Shown: positions 53,730 through 63,690, numbered from the stretch's first letter. The stretch is 64,000 bases of DNA from Alteribacter natronophilus (GCF_006007885.1 NZ_VCRO01000002.1:62001-126000), one strand, 5' to 3'. Program-made: numbers and translations. Notes: a model not told the origin generated them from the sequence alone.

Positions 53730-55106
53730 TTAGAACATAAAGATCACGTGTGCAATCAATGTAATGATCGGCAGTGTGATGAGTGTACGCAGCAGGTAAA
53801 TAATGAGCAGATCGCGGAATTTAACCGGAATCTTCGACCCTAGAAGAACACCACCCACTTCGGAGAGGTAGATCAGCTGCGTCACGGAAAGACAGGCAAT
53901 GATGAAACGAGTCAGTTCACTTTCAATGTCCGCTGCAAACAGGGCAGGTAGGAACATATCGGCAAAACCGACCACGACCGCTTCCGACGCGGCTGCTGCT
54001 TCAGGGATCTGCATCACCTGGAGGATCGGCACAAACGGGGCACCGAGCCATGCAAACACCGGTGTGAACTCTGCGATAACAAGAGCAATCGTACCAAAGG
54101 CCATAACGACCGGAATAACACCGAGCCACATATCGAGGACGTTTTTCGTACCATCCTTGAAGAATTCACCCGGTCCTTCCGCCTTGCCGGCACGTTCTTT
54201 TGCCTTGTTGAAACCCCAGCTGAACGGCGTGTGGCCCTCGGGAATCGATTCATCGAGCTGGGCTTCCTGATCGTTTGCATACGTGTTCGGCTTTTTCGAA
54301 AGCGGCGGGATCCGCGGCATGATGAGGGCTGCAATAAATCCCGAGAAGATCACTGTTGCATAAAACGGTATAAACATGTGTCCAAGACCGACTTCCATGA
54401 TTACTACAAGGCTGAACGTAATGGAGACAACGGAAAACGTCGTTCCGATTACCGCTGCTTCACGCTTGGAGTAGAAGCCTTCTTCGTACTGTTTACTCGT
54501 CAGTACAACCCCGATCGTTCCGTCACCGAGCCATGATGTGAGGGAATCGATTGAGGAACGCCCCGGCAGCCTGAACAGGGGACGCATGAGTTTTGTCATA
54601 AGAGCCCCGAAGAGCTCGAGAAGTCCGTAATTTAACAGAAGTGGCAGAAACAGACCGGCAAACAGGAAAACAGTGAACAGCAGCGGCAGCAGCCCGCCGT
54701 CCATAAGGAGAAGTCCACCAGTGTAGTCATCGTATACGGCTTCCGAACCGAGCTGGAAAAAGGTCATAACGGCGAGAATAAACGCCACACCGCGGACGGT
54801 AAGCCAGAACGGATTGACGACCAGCAGCTTGTCCAGGTAAGGACTGTTTTCAAGTGCTGAAGGATTGCTCTTTTTTACGATAAGTGCAGTAACAGAGCCG
54901 ATAAAACTCAGTCCGATAATGATGAGAAGCAGTACAGGGAGCACCTGACCAAGGAGGCCTTCAAGCCCGTTTGCCAGTACCGCGACCGGAATCGTGACCC
55001 CGTCTTCTGCAGGGATCGGTGTCATAAACAGAGCGACACCTATAAGGGATGGTATTAGAAACTTCCAGAATGTATTTCCGGATGCAGTGTTATTCATTGT
55101 GTTCAC
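53730..55106 (-). CDS. YjiH-family membrane protein (nucleoside recognition/Gate domain)
   Basis: 458 residues, about ten membrane helices. RLPGRSSIDSLTSWLGDGTIGVVLTSKQYEEGFYSKREAAVIGTTFS is the Gate-domain region (shown by its key pieces GRSSIDSL and KQYEEGFYS). Such proteins may move or sense small metabolites; the substrate is unknown. It stands alone, with about 220 bp to agcS. Confidence 0.85.
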   Translation of the reverse strand: MNTMNNTASGNTFWKFLIPSLIGVALFMTPIPAEDGVTIPVAVLANGLEGLLGQVLPVLLLIIIGLSFIGSVTALIVKKSNPSALENSPYLDKLLVVNPFWLTVRGVAFILAVMTFFQLGSEAVYDDYTGGLLLMDGGLLPLLFTVFLFAGLFLPLLLNYGLLELFGALMTKLMRPLFRLPGRSSIDSLTSWLGDGTIGVVLTSKQYEEGFYSKREAAVIGTTFSVVSITFSLVVIMEVGLGHMFIPFYATVIFSGFIAALIMPRIPPLSKKPNTYANDQEAQLDESIPEGHTPFSWGFNKAKERAGKAEGPGEFFKDGTKNVLDMWLGVIPVVMAFGTIALVIAEFTPVFAWLGAPFVPILQVMQIPEAAAASEAVVVGFADMFLPALFAADIESELTRFIIACLSVTQLIYLSEVGGVLLGSKIPVKFRDLLIIYLLRTLITLPIITLIAHVIFMF

Positions 55107-55271
55107 ACTCCTGAATCAGAGAATAGTTTAAAAGATTACTGGGATGATATTTATTCACTGCTGAAAATAATAATACATGGTGATTAAAAATACAACCATT
55201 TTATTAAATAAACATTCGTTAAACTGTATGATTGATCATTGCCGGGAGCAGGTACTCCGGCCGGCAGGCAG

Positions 55272-55302
55272 AAAAGACAGCGCGCCTGAGCTGCTGTCTT
55301 TT
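55272..55302 (-). terminator. Terminator of agcS
   Basis: AAAAGACAGC / GCTGTCTTTT stem. Confidence 0.75.
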
Positions 55303-55329
55303 CGTCATGCCATCTGCCCACAGCAGTTA

Positions 55330-56688
55330 TCAGCTTGCCTGACGGGCCTTCTGTTTTTCCTCTTTTGCCACTTTGAGGAACCTGTTCGTCTCTGCGACAA
55401 CGACACCCGAGAGACCGAGAAGGGCAATTAAGTTCGGAATGGCCATGAGACCGTTAAACACATCAGCTACTCCCCATACGAGGTTCAGCTCCGCTATGGC
55501 ACCAAGGAAAATAGCCAGAACGAAGAAGTAGCGGTAAAACTTAACGAGTTCCGGTTTGGCAAAGTACTCAAAACACTTCTCCCCGTAGTAGGACCAGCCG
55601 AGAATAGTGGAGAATGCAAAGAATGCCACACCGACTGCGACGATGATGCCGCCAGTACCTCCGAGGAAGAATTCAAACGATGCTGTAGTCAGATCTGCAC
55701 CGGTAAGGCCGTCTCCATACATGCCTGCCATGACGATCGCCACCCCGGTAATGGAGCAGACAACGATTGTATCGATGAAAACCTGGGTCATGGAAACAAG
55801 AGCCTGGCGCCCCGGATAGTCCGTCCGCGCTGCGGCAGCAGCAATCGGGGCTGAACCGAGACCGGCTTCGTTGGAGAAGACCCCACGGGCCACACCCCAG
55901 CGGATAACGGCACCAATGGCACCGCCGGCAGCAGCTTCCCCGGTGAAAGCATCGGTAAAAATGAAGCCTACAGCTGCAGGAACAAGCTCAAAGTTCTGAA
56001 CGATAATGACGATTCCGGCAATCACATAAAAGAGCGCCATAAATGGAACAACATAGGCGGTTACACGGCCGATGGCTTTAATACCACCGAGAATAACGAG
56101 ACCCGCAAGGACAGTAAGAGTAATGCCTGTCGCCCAGATCGGTATGCTGAATGTTGATTCCATTGCATCGGCTACTGTATTGGACTGAACCATGTTTCCG
56201 ATTCCAAACGCGGCGCAGGCTCCGAATACAGCAAAGATGATTCCGAGCCATTTCAGGTTGAGTCCTTTTTCAAGGTAGTACATCGGGCCGCCGGCCATTT
56301 TGCCGTCTTTTCCTTCCACCCGGTACTTAACTGCGAGAATGGCCTCCGCGTATTTCGTCGCCATCCCGAAGAGGGCGGTAATCCACATCCAGAACACGGC
56401 ACCGGGTCCACCCAGCACGACAGCGGTGGCCACCCCGGCAATATTACCGGTTCCGATTGTGGCAGCAAGAGCAGTGGTGAGAGCCTGAAAGTGGGAGATA
56501 TCCCCCTTGGATTTCTTGTCCTGTGCACGAGGACTGAAGGAAAGCTTCAGGGCGTACGGCAGGGTTCTGAACTGAAGAAAAGCAAGCCTGACCGTCAGGA
56601 AAACTCCAGTACCTACGAGCAGGACCAGAAGCGGGACACCCCAGACGATGTCACTGACCGCTCCAATAAAGTCATTTAACGCTTCCAT
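55330..56688 (-). CDS. agcS: Sodium:alanine/glycine symporter (AGCS family)
   Basis: 452 residues, about ten helices. Signatures: FRTLPYALKLSF, TALAATIGTGNIAGVATAVVLGGPGA (family signature), GGPMYYLEKGL, and GVFSNEAGLGSAPIAAAAART. It imports alanine or glycine with Na+. The leader on the minus strand contains ACCGGAC/GTCCGGT (about 56721-56740), an unassigned hairpin. Confidence 0.94.
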   Translation of the reverse strand: MEALNDFIGAVSDIVWGVPLLVLLVGTGVFLTVRLAFLQFRTLPYALKLSFSPRAQDKKSKGDISHFQALTTALAATIGTGNIAGVATAVVLGGPGAVFWMWITALFGMATKYAEAILAVKYRVEGKDGKMAGGPMYYLEKGLNLKWLGIIFAVFGACAAFGIGNMVQSNTVADAMESTFSIPIWATGITLTVLAGLVILGGIKAIGRVTAYVVPFMALFYVIAGIVIIVQNFELVPAAVGFIFTDAFTGEAAAGGAIGAVIRWGVARGVFSNEAGLGSAPIAAAAARTDYPGRQALVSMTQVFIDTIVVCSITGVAIVMAGMYGDGLTGADLTTASFEFFLGGTGGIIVAVGVAFFAFSTILGWSYYGEKCFEYFAKPELVKFYRYFFVLAIFLGAIAELNLVWGVADVFNGLMAIPNLIALLGLSGVVVAETNRFLKVAKEEKQKARQAS

Positions 56689-56981
56689 TTCTTTTTCCCC
56701 CTTTATTATGTATCTGCTGGTAACCGGACGTAAATGTCCGGTAATGTGTTTAATTATAATTGAAAATTCAGATAAATAAAGAAGGAATTAGGAGTATTTT
56801 TTATAGTAGTTTCCCCGGGTCGTAGGCAGAGAGATGTAGAAAAAAGACAGATACTGTCGGGTTATGGCAACCTTTGTGTTTTAGCGTGATAAAGATAGTC
56901 AGGACCATCAAAGTTCATTATACTTATGAAAGTGTTTCCATCATTTGCAGAGACCTGAGTTTCGATTGAGGGGGAGCAGCT

Positions 56982-58046
56982 GTGTCTGACAGAAACGGAA
57001 AGCAGACAGATCATTTTCTTGAAGTGGTTTTTTCATATACAAGATGGTTCTTTCTTTGTGTCGCGGCATTTGTATATCTGCTCTTTTATGCATCCGGCGC
57101 GGAAAGTCACCTTTCATTCATTCTTCTTGTTGTATTTGGTGTGCTGTATATGGGAGTTACCCAGCTGTTTCTTCATAAGAGCAGCCGTGAATCAAGGCTG
57201 TACGAGTGGATTACGAAGGGAGGCGTCGTTTTTGACCTGATTGCCTATCCCTGGCTGATTGCAGTTACCGGAGGCTTTCACAGCCCTTTCGTCCCGGTCG
57301 GGTATCTCATCGTGCTTCACGCCATTCTCTACTGGCGATATAAAGGCGGCATTGCTGCAGCAATTACTTCTACGGCAGGCTTCAGCGGTGTTCTTACTGT
57401 ACAGGGCCAGGTGTTCGACGGTACGTCCATCATCGTGTTTATTACCAATACGGTTATTCTGTTTTTATTTGCCATCATTGGCGGTGTCATTATTTCAAGG
57501 GAGCGGAAGCATTATGCCGAGCGCCTCGCCTATGAACAGATGGCCAGGCGGGATTACCTGACCGGTCTGTATAACCACCGCACGTTCCAGGAACATCTTC
57601 AGACATATACGGAGCAGAACGAACCGTTCTACCTCGTTATGGCAGACATTGATCACTTTAAACGGATAAATGATACATACGGGCATGTTACCGGCGATAA
57701 GGTGCTCAAAAAGATCGGGGAGACGTTCCGGGAAATGGATTTTAACGGTGCAGCCTACCGTTACGGGGGAGAGGAGTTTGCTCTGCTGGTGAAGAAAGCC
57801 GGGAACAGACCGCTGCCTGTTCTCCTGAAAAAGATCAGTGAAGGTGTGGATCGTCGGAACAGGGCAATTCTGTCCGAATCCAGGGTCACTCTCAGCTACG
57901 GCTGTCTACTGGCAGAAGGGGGAGACCCGGAGAAACTGATTCGACTTGCTGACACCAGGCTCTATAAGGCAAAAGCAGGAGGAAAAGACCAGGCTGTCGG
58001 CCTTGAAGAGGTGTACCCTTTCGAGGCTGCATGGTCCGGAAAATAA
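56982..58046 (+). CDS. Membrane diguanylate cyclase (GGDEF)
   Basis: 354 residues from GTG (GAGGGGGAG upstream). Five or six N-terminal membrane helices (residues ~15-175), then GGDEF: RRDYLTGLYNHRTFQEHL, MADIDHFKRINDTYGH, and GGEEF in YRYGGEEFALLV. The active form GGEEF is intact. There is no EAL, so it makes c-di-GMP. A second c-di-GMP enzyme is at the left edge of the window. Confidence 0.92.
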   Translation: MSDRNGKQTDHFLEVVFSYTRWFFLCVAAFVYLLFYASGAESHLSFILLVVFGVLYMGVTQLFLHKSSRESRLYEWITKGGVVFDLIAYPWLIAVTGGFHSPFVPVGYLIVLHAILYWRYKGGIAAAITSTAGFSGVLTVQGQVFDGTSIIVFITNTVILFLFAIIGGVIISRERKHYAERLAYEQMARRDYLTGLYNHRTFQEHLQTYTEQNEPFYLVMADIDHFKRINDTYGHVTGDKVLKKIGETFREMDFNGAAYRYGGEEFALLVKKAGNRPLPVLLKKISEGVDRRNRAILSESRVTLSYGCLLAEGGDPEKLIRLADTRLYKAKAGGKDQAVGLEEVYPFEAAWSGK

Positions 58047-58047
58047 A

Positions 58048-58342
58048 GGCTGTGTCCGTATACATTGTTGTTATTGACTAAATGAATGTTTCAGCGAAAG
58101 GCGGCGACTCCGGCGGGAATAGCATCAGGTGCGAGCGTTTACAGCCTGTGATTGCTTCGAGCTGCTTCGACGCATACAGCTTCGAAGCTTACCTTGCAGA
58201 GGAAGAAGCAGAAGCACTCCCCAGGAGGCTGAAGCGATGCCCGCGGCATAGAAGACACCGTGAAGCATGAACGGATGTCGCACTTGTGCCTGTGGTGAAA
58301 GCGTCCGCCTGCAGCGGAATAAAACAACAATCTTTCCGAAAA
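58048..58342. repeat. MITE-like repeat with modules A and B
   Basis: Left end GGCTGTGTCCGTATACATTG, right end CAACAATCTTTCCGAAAA. It contains module A (58247-58297, 51 bp), identical to 26090-26140, and module B (about 58118-58222), which recurs in inverse orientation in the copy at 62699. It fills the gap between the cyclase gene and pdxK. Confidence 0.75.
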
Positions 58343-58347
58343 GATTC

Positions 58348-58402
58348 AAAAAAAGACTGTCCCGCAACGGCGCTGTTAAAACCCTGCTGGACAGTCTTTT
58401 TC
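58348..58402 (-). terminator. Terminator of pdxK
   Basis: AAAAAGACTGTCC / GGACAGTCTTTTT stem, about 25-nt loop. Confidence 0.75.
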
Positions 58403-58411
58403 GTATCACTA

Positions 58412-59212
58412 TCAGCCGCGGTTCGCGAAACGCTTAACCGGTCCGATATATTCGTTAAGTGCAAAAGAGCCCTGAATGGCTTTTGTAATAAACTCTTTCG
58501 CGTCACGGATTGATGTTTTTACATCTTTACCGTGGGCAAGGCCTGCACAGATTGCTGCGGAATACGTGCAGCCTGCACCGTGTGTGTAGTCGGTGTCTAC
58601 CTGATCCGACTCCAGAAGCTCGTAATCCTCGCCATCAAAAAGTACGTCAACAGCTGTATCGCCGATGTCGCTGCCGCCTTTAATGAGGACATAATCTGCA
58701 CCAAGTTCCTTAATGCGTGCAGCAGCCTGCTTCATGTCGTTAACCGATTCGATCGGGGCTACCCCGCTCAGCTGGGAAGCTTCGAACAGGTTCGGCGTCA
58801 CAACCGTTGCTGCCGGCACAAGATGCTCCCGGTAGCTTACGGTATGTTCAGGGTGAAGGGGTTCGTCAGCTCCTTTACAAACCATAACGGGATCGACTAC
58901 AACGTTTTTTACGCCTTTATCCCTGATGGTTCTGGCAGCCATTTCGATCATGTCACTGGATCCGAGCATGCCGGTCTTCATGGCATCGACGCCTACGCCG
59001 TCCAGAACGGTTTCAAGCTGTGTTTCCACTGTATCGAGGGGCTGCGGGAAGACGTTATGGGCCCAGCCGTTTTTAGGGTCCATCGTCACGATCGTGGTCA
59101 GGGCTGTCATGCCGTACACGCCAAGTTCCTGAAACGTGCTCAGGTCTGCCTGGATCCCGGCCCCGCCGCTTGTATCTGAACCTGCAATTGTAAGTGCTTT
59201 TTTCATTGTCAT
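58412..59212 (-). CDS. pdxK: Pyridoxine/pyridoxal kinase (ThiD-like)
   Basis: 266 residues. KKALTIAGSDTSGGAGIQADLSTFQ, MKTGMLGSSDMIEM, VVDPVMVCKG, TPNLFEASQLSG and the anion-hole DTDYTHGAGCTYSAAICAGLA are ribokinase-family marks of PdxK/ThiD. Substrate is probably vitamin B6; HMP kinase activity is possible as some members do both. No thi genes nearby. Confidence 0.88.
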   Translation of the reverse strand: MTMKKALTIAGSDTSGGAGIQADLSTFQELGVYGMTALTTIVTMDPKNGWAHNVFPQPLDTVETQLETVLDGVGVDAMKTGMLGSSDMIEMAARTIRDKGVKNVVVDPVMVCKGADEPLHPEHTVSYREHLVPAATVVTPNLFEASQLSGVAPIESVNDMKQAAARIKELGADYVLIKGGSDIGDTAVDVLFDGEDYELLESDQVDTDYTHGAGCTYSAAICAGLAHGKDVKTSIRDAKEFITKAIQGSFALNEYIGPVKRFANRG

Positions 59213-59270
59213 CTGTCACGTACCTCCTTTAAGGGTGTCGGGTTCATTATAGTACATTTTCCGCTTCATA

Positions 59271-59312
59271 AAAACGGAGAGCCGCTGGGGATTCCCAGGC
59301 TCTCCTGATTTT
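59271..59312 (-). terminator. Terminator of the aminopeptidase gene
   Basis: GGAGAGCC / GGCTCTCC stem with U-tail on the minus strand. Confidence 0.7.
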
Positions 59313-59319
59313 AACCGGA

Positions 59320-60558
59320 TTAGTCGTTTGTGGCCCACTCGCCGTTCCGGAAAACAGGCTCGCGGCTTCCGTCTTCCTTAATGCCGTCGATGTCCATTTC
59401 ACCTGAACCGATCATGAAATCAACGTGGGTAATACTGCTGTTGATCCCGCGTTGCTCTAGCTCTTCCTTGGACATTTCCGGTCCGCCTTTTACGCAGAAC
59501 GTGTAGGCACTTCCAAGCGCAATGTGATTGGAGGCATTTTCGTCGTAAAGTGTGTTATAGAAAAGAATGCCGGACTGGGAGATCGGAGAGCTGTGAGGAA
59601 CGAGCGCCACTTCGCCCAGGAACCGTGCCCCTTCATCGGTGTCGAGAAGGTGTTTGAGCGTTTCTTCTCCTTCTTCGGCTTTGAAGTCCGTTACTTTCCC
59701 GTTTTCAAATGTAAGAGAGAACCCATCAATGACATTTCCGCTGTAGTTAAGCGGCTTTGTGTTGCGGACAGTTCCGTTCACGCCGTCTTTTTTCGGTACC
59801 GTGAACACTTCCTCTGTCGGCATGTTGGCGATGAAGTGAGTGCCGTCAACGTTGGCACCGCCGCCGCCTTTCCAGATGTGTCCTTCCGGAAGTTCAATTG
59901 TAAGGTCTGTCCCTTCAGCAGTATAGTGAAGAGCCGTATATTTCTGTTCGTTCAGGAACTTCGCTTTTGTCTGAAGCGTTTTGTCGTGCTTTTTCCAGGC
60001 CTCCACAGGATCCTGCGTGTTGACGCGGACTGCGTCGAACATGGCTTCCCAGAGCTTTTCAACCGCTTCTTCCTCCGAAGCATCCGGGAACACCTTCTTA
60101 GCCCAGCCCACTGAAGGGGCCGCTGATACGCACCAGGCGACTTTGTCTGACTGGATATACTGTCGGAAGGTGTTTGTTGCCTGTCCGGCTGTTTTATTGT
60201 TGGTGGCAACCCGCTCAGCAGGTACACCTTTGAACAGGTCAGGGTCTGTTGATTTGATCGTCAGAAACGCAGCTCCGCGCTCGGCCAGTGTTTCCAGCCC
60301 TTTTGCCTTCCACTCTGGAAATTCCTTAAACGCCTCCATAGGGGCAAGATCGTAACGAATGCGGGCGGATTCATCATCATGCCATTCAATGTGAACGTTC
60401 TTGGCACCTGCTTCGTAGCATTCCCGCACAACTTTCCGGGTGAAATCCGGGGAAGTGACAGGGGCGTTAACGACTACATCCTGGCCCTCCTGCACGTTAA
60501 TGCCCATGCGGACGACGAGTTCTGCATACTTTGACAGCTTCTGATCGAATTGACTCAT
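59320..60558 (-). CDS. M29 aminopeptidase (AmpS/PepS type)
   Basis: 412 residues from ATG 60558 (GAAAGGACG upstream). M29 marks: ELVVRMGINVQEGQDVVVNA, HIEWHDDESARIRYDLAP, and the metal ligands in FLGEVALVPHSSPIS, LYDENASNHIALGSAY and THVDFMIGSGEMDIDG. Cytoplasmic broad-specificity aminopeptidase. Confidence 0.93.
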   Translation of the reverse strand: MSQFDQKLSKYAELVVRMGINVQEGQDVVVNAPVTSPDFTRKVVRECYEAGAKNVHIEWHDDESARIRYDLAPMEAFKEFPEWKAKGLETLAERGAAFLTIKSTDPDLFKGVPAERVATNNKTAGQATNTFRQYIQSDKVAWCVSAAPSVGWAKKVFPDASEEEAVEKLWEAMFDAVRVNTQDPVEAWKKHDKTLQTKAKFLNEQKYTALHYTAEGTDLTIELPEGHIWKGGGGANVDGTHFIANMPTEEVFTVPKKDGVNGTVRNTKPLNYSGNVIDGFSLTFENGKVTDFKAEEGEETLKHLLDTDEGARFLGEVALVPHSSPISQSGILFYNTLYDENASNHIALGSAYTFCVKGGPEMSKEELEQRGINSSITHVDFMIGSGEMDIDGIKEDGSREPVFRNGEWATND

Positions 60559-60794
60559 AGTTGAAAACGTCCTTTCACAAATAGTTTTATGTACACCTTT
60601 TACCAGTTTAACAGGTTTTACTCTCTTTTTGAAACTTTCGGAAAATAACCCCGGGTGTTGGCAGCAGGAAGGGAGGGTATGATGATAGTGTACATTGTGC
60701 AATTTCGTGTAAAAACACTCACAGGATTTGTTAGCGATCTGGAAAATCGCATAAAATGATAGGTACCAGGTTGACCCCGAGAGGTGCGGATTTT

Positions 60795-62657
60795 ATGAAA
60801 GAATTTATAAAGAATCACCGGTTTGTTCTCATCTGTCTTCTCACACTGTGGGTGAAGACATTTATTGTATCCACGTTTATTTTTCAGGTGTCCACGGCTG
60901 ATATGCTGGAGACCGTTATATTTATACTCAATCCCTTATCTTTTATCCTGATCCTTTTTTCATTCGGACTTTTAATGAAGCCGGGGGTACAGCGGTGGTA
61001 TCTGTTTATCTGTACCCTTCTGCTCAGCATTGTCCTTTACAGTAACGCGGTTTATTTCAGGGAATTTACCGATATCATTACGCTTCCGATGCTTGTAATG
61101 GGCGGAAATGCAGGGGACCTCAGTACGAGTGTTTTTGAGCTTATTCAATGGTACGATGTGCTGTTCTTTCTGGACATCCTTGTTTTTGCCGTTCTGCTGT
61201 GGAAAAAGCCCGCGCTGCTTACCGTGACGCAGCTGCCGCTCAGGAAAAATAAGAAGGTGTACGGCGGCCTGATTGGTGCTGCGCTGGTGGTGATCGGTCT
61301 TTCCCAGCTCGATCAGCCGGAAAATCCGGAAACGATGACCCATACGTTTGACCGGGAGGGCCTCATTCAGCGCTACGGTCTTTATAACTTTTACGTGTAC
61401 GATGCAGTTATTCATACACGGACGGCAGCACAGGCTATATTTTCTGAGGAAGACGAGTGGAATGATATAAACGAGCACCGGGCTGCCTACAGGGCTCTTC
61501 CGAATTCCGAGATGCACGGTATTGCCAGGGATAAAAATGTGGTTGTGATCAGTCTTGAATCAATTGAGAGTTTCGTTATTGGAGAGACAGCTGGCGGGGA
61601 GGAGATTACGCCATACCTGAACGAACTTATTGAGGAAAGCTACTACTTTCCGAATTTCTACGACCAGACCGGTCAGGGGAAAACGTCAGATGCCGAGTTT
61701 ATGATTAACAATTCTCTTTATCCTGTGGGCAGGGGAGCTGTGTTTCACACCCACAGTGAAAATGAATATACATCACTGCCGAATACGCTCCGGAGAGCAG
61801 GCTATGAAACTGTCTCCTTTCACGCGAATGACCGGACCTTTTACAATCGTGATGTGATGTACGAAAATCTCGGGTACGATTATTACTACTCGGGAAGCTA
61901 CTTTGACATTACCGAGGAGAACAGTGTCGGCTGGGGATTGAAGGATATCGACTTCTTCCGGCAGTCCATGGATTACGTGGAAGAGCTCAGTGAGCCGTTT
62001 TATGCGACGTTTCTCACACTGACAAACCATTTTCCATATGAACTGGATGAGGAGGATCATTTCATTGATCCCCTTGATTCCGAAAGCGAGATCCTGAGCC
62101 GCTATATCCCTACAGTCCGGTACACGGATGAAGCAGTCAGGCTGTTTATGGAGGATATGAAGGAAGCGGGGCTCTATGAGGATACGGTGTTTGTCATGTA
62201 CGGAGACCATTACGGGATTGCTGAGAGCCATAACGATGCCATGGGTGAGTTTCTCGGCAAGGACATCGATCCCTACGAAAACGTCCAGCTTGCAAGGGTC
62301 CCGCTGATTATTCACATCCCCGGCCAGGAAGGGGAAGAGGTGGAAACGATTTCCGGTAAAGTGGACGTCATGCCGACCCTCCTGAACCTTCTGGGAATTC
62401 CCGAGCACCCGCGCGTGATGTTCGGTTCGGATCTCTTTGCCCAGTTCAGGGAGAACTTTGTGGTACTGCGTAACGGTGACATTGTCACAGATGAGTACAT
62501 GTATACCGCGAATACCTGCTATGAAAGGGGCAGTAAACAGATTGTACATGAGGAGGCGTGCAGTCCGATCAGGGACAGGGGGGAATGGGAACTGTTTTAT
62601 TCCGATTCCATCATCTTTGGCGACCTCATCCGCTTCCGTGATGTTGATGATATGTAG
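60795..62657 (+). CDS. LtaS-type sulfatase-fold enzyme (lipoteichoic acid synthase family)
   Basis: 620 residues from ATG 60795 (GAGAGGTG upstream). Five N-terminal membrane helices, then an extracellular sulfatase domain: VVVISLESIESF (metal-binding Glu), DQTGQGKTSDAEFM with the nucleophile Thr, SFHANDRTFYNR, and VMYGDHYGI. It transfers glycerol phosphate from phosphatidylglycerol or acts as LTA primase. Divergent from the aminopeptidase gene. Confidence 0.92.
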   Translation: MKEFIKNHRFVLICLLTLWVKTFIVSTFIFQVSTADMLETVIFILNPLSFILILFSFGLLMKPGVQRWYLFICTLLLSIVLYSNAVYFREFTDIITLPMLVMGGNAGDLSTSVFELIQWYDVLFFLDILVFAVLLWKKPALLTVTQLPLRKNKKVYGGLIGAALVVIGLSQLDQPENPETMTHTFDREGLIQRYGLYNFYVYDAVIHTRTAAQAIFSEEDEWNDINEHRAAYRALPNSEMHGIARDKNVVVISLESIESFVIGETAGGEEITPYLNELIEESYYFPNFYDQTGQGKTSDAEFMINNSLYPVGRGAVFHTHSENEYTSLPNTLRRAGYETVSFHANDRTFYNRDVMYENLGYDYYYSGSYFDITEENSVGWGLKDIDFFRQSMDYVEELSEPFYATFLTLTNHFPYELDEEDHFIDPLDSESEILSRYIPTVRYTDEAVRLFMEDMKEAGLYEDTVFVMYGDHYGIAESHNDAMGEFLGKDIDPYENVQLARVPLIIHIPGQEGEEVETISGKVDVMPTLLNLLGIPEHPRVMFGSDLFAQFRENFVVLRNGDIVTDEYMYTANTCYERGSKQIVHEEACSPIRDRGEWELFYSDSIIFGDLIRFRDVDDM

Positions 62658-62663
62658 AATAAC

Positions 62664-62697
62664 AAGGCTGCGCCGAATTACGGTGCGGTCTTTTTTT
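62664..62697 (+). terminator. Terminator of the LtaS-like gene
   Basis: CGCCG/CGGTG hairpin with seven T. Confidence 0.55.
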
Positions 62698-62698
62698 A

Positions 62699-62943
62699 GC
62701 TGTTTTCGGAAAGATTGTTGTTTTTTCCGCTGCAGGCGGACGCTTTCCGCGGGCATCGCTTCAGCCTCCTCGGGAGTACTTCTGCTTCTTCCTCTGCAAG
62801 GTAATCATCGAAGCTGTATGCGTCGAAGCAGCTCGAAGCGATCACAGGATGTAACGCTCGCAGCTGATGCTATTCCCGCTGGAGTCGCCGCCTTTCGCTG
62901 CATAATCAATTTAATCATTAACAACAATCTATACGAACACAGC
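62699..62943. repeat. MITE-like repeat with module B, inverse orientation
   Basis: Left end GCTGTTTTCGGAAAGATTG, right end CAACAATCTATACGAACACA; 19 of 22 bases pair as inverted repeats. The centre (62770-62876) is module B, the reverse complement of the one in 58048-58342. Together with that copy it brackets pdxK, the aminopeptidase and the LtaS-like gene in inverted orientation. Confidence 0.78.
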
Positions 62944-63055
62944 CTTTTCTTTGCGTTGCGGGGAAGTTTAAAACATCACTTGCAGGGGTAAAGATTACAT
63001 TCATGCACGAAATAAATATGATGAAATACCATGATAGAATAGAACCTTTGTCGAA

Positions 63056-63098
63056 AGTTTCAATAAACTTTGAATAGTACGAGTTCTTCTGGTATAGT
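63056..63098 (+). promoter_or_regulatory. Promoter with upstream Spo0A-type box
   Basis: TTGAAT (63070-63075), 17-bp spacer, TATAGT (63093-63098). CTTTGTCGAAA just before it (63055-63065) holds TTGTCGAA, the 0A-box core. Upstream of the gene at 63136. Confidence 0.45.
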
Positions 63099-63135
63099 TT
63101 TGAACTAAACCTCAAAAAAGGAAGGAGGTTACGTC

Positions 63136-63642
63136 ATGTACGGACCATTCACCGGATTTTATGTGAGATATGTACTGAGCTGGCTTGTGTTCGGAATTCT
63201 TGGGCCGGTCATCATTAACCCATATTCTTCACTATACTCTTTGCTCAGTATTGCTGTGGCGGTTCTGATCACTTTCGGGATTGATGCTGCAGCGGGAGTG
63301 ATGGCCAGAAAGAAAGCCGAATTGATGGTAAAGGAAAAAGCAGTCTGTATGGTAAAGGCGTACCGGCACGGCAACGGACGGCGTGGTTATCTCGTTGTGA
63401 CCGACTCCTACATGCTGTTTGTGCCTGTGTTCAGAAAGATCAGGACAGTGCTGGAAAACCGGAACATTGTCAGAAAGGATGTTGACGGGCTTACAGCGGA
63501 AGTAACCGCCCGCGTACGGCACCAGTACCGTACTTTCACATTTTCCATCCTCACAAGACAGAAGCTTCTTTCTGCTCTGGAAGATGCGGTTAAGGAAAAA
63601 CTGCCCCATCACCGGTCCTCAGTAAAAAAAGAACAAGTCTGA
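63136..63642 (+). CDS. Hypothetical small membrane protein
   Basis: 168 residues, GGAAGGAGG before the ATG. Two N-terminal hydrophobic segments (VLSWLVFGILGPVIINPY and LLSIAVAVLITFGIDAAAGV), then a basic soluble part whose strands (RRGYLVVTDSYMLFVPVFR) resemble a small PH-like domain; that resemblance is weak. No family recognised. Confidence 0.72.
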   Translation: MYGPFTGFYVRYVLSWLVFGILGPVIINPYSSLYSLLSIAVAVLITFGIDAAAGVMARKKAELMVKEKAVCMVKAYRHGNGRRGYLVVTDSYMLFVPVFRKIRTVLENRNIVRKDVDGLTAEVTARVRHQYRTFTFSILTRQKLLSALEDAVKEKLPHHRSSVKKEQV

Positions 63643-63645
63643 CGA

Positions 63646-63686
63646 AAACGTCCTCTCTCAGAAAAACTGAAAAGGGGGCGTTTTTA
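63646..63686 (+). terminator. Terminator of the gene at 63136
   Basis: AAAACGTCC...GGGGGCGTTTTT imperfect stem with T-run. Confidence 0.7.
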
Positions 63687-63690
63687 ATTT

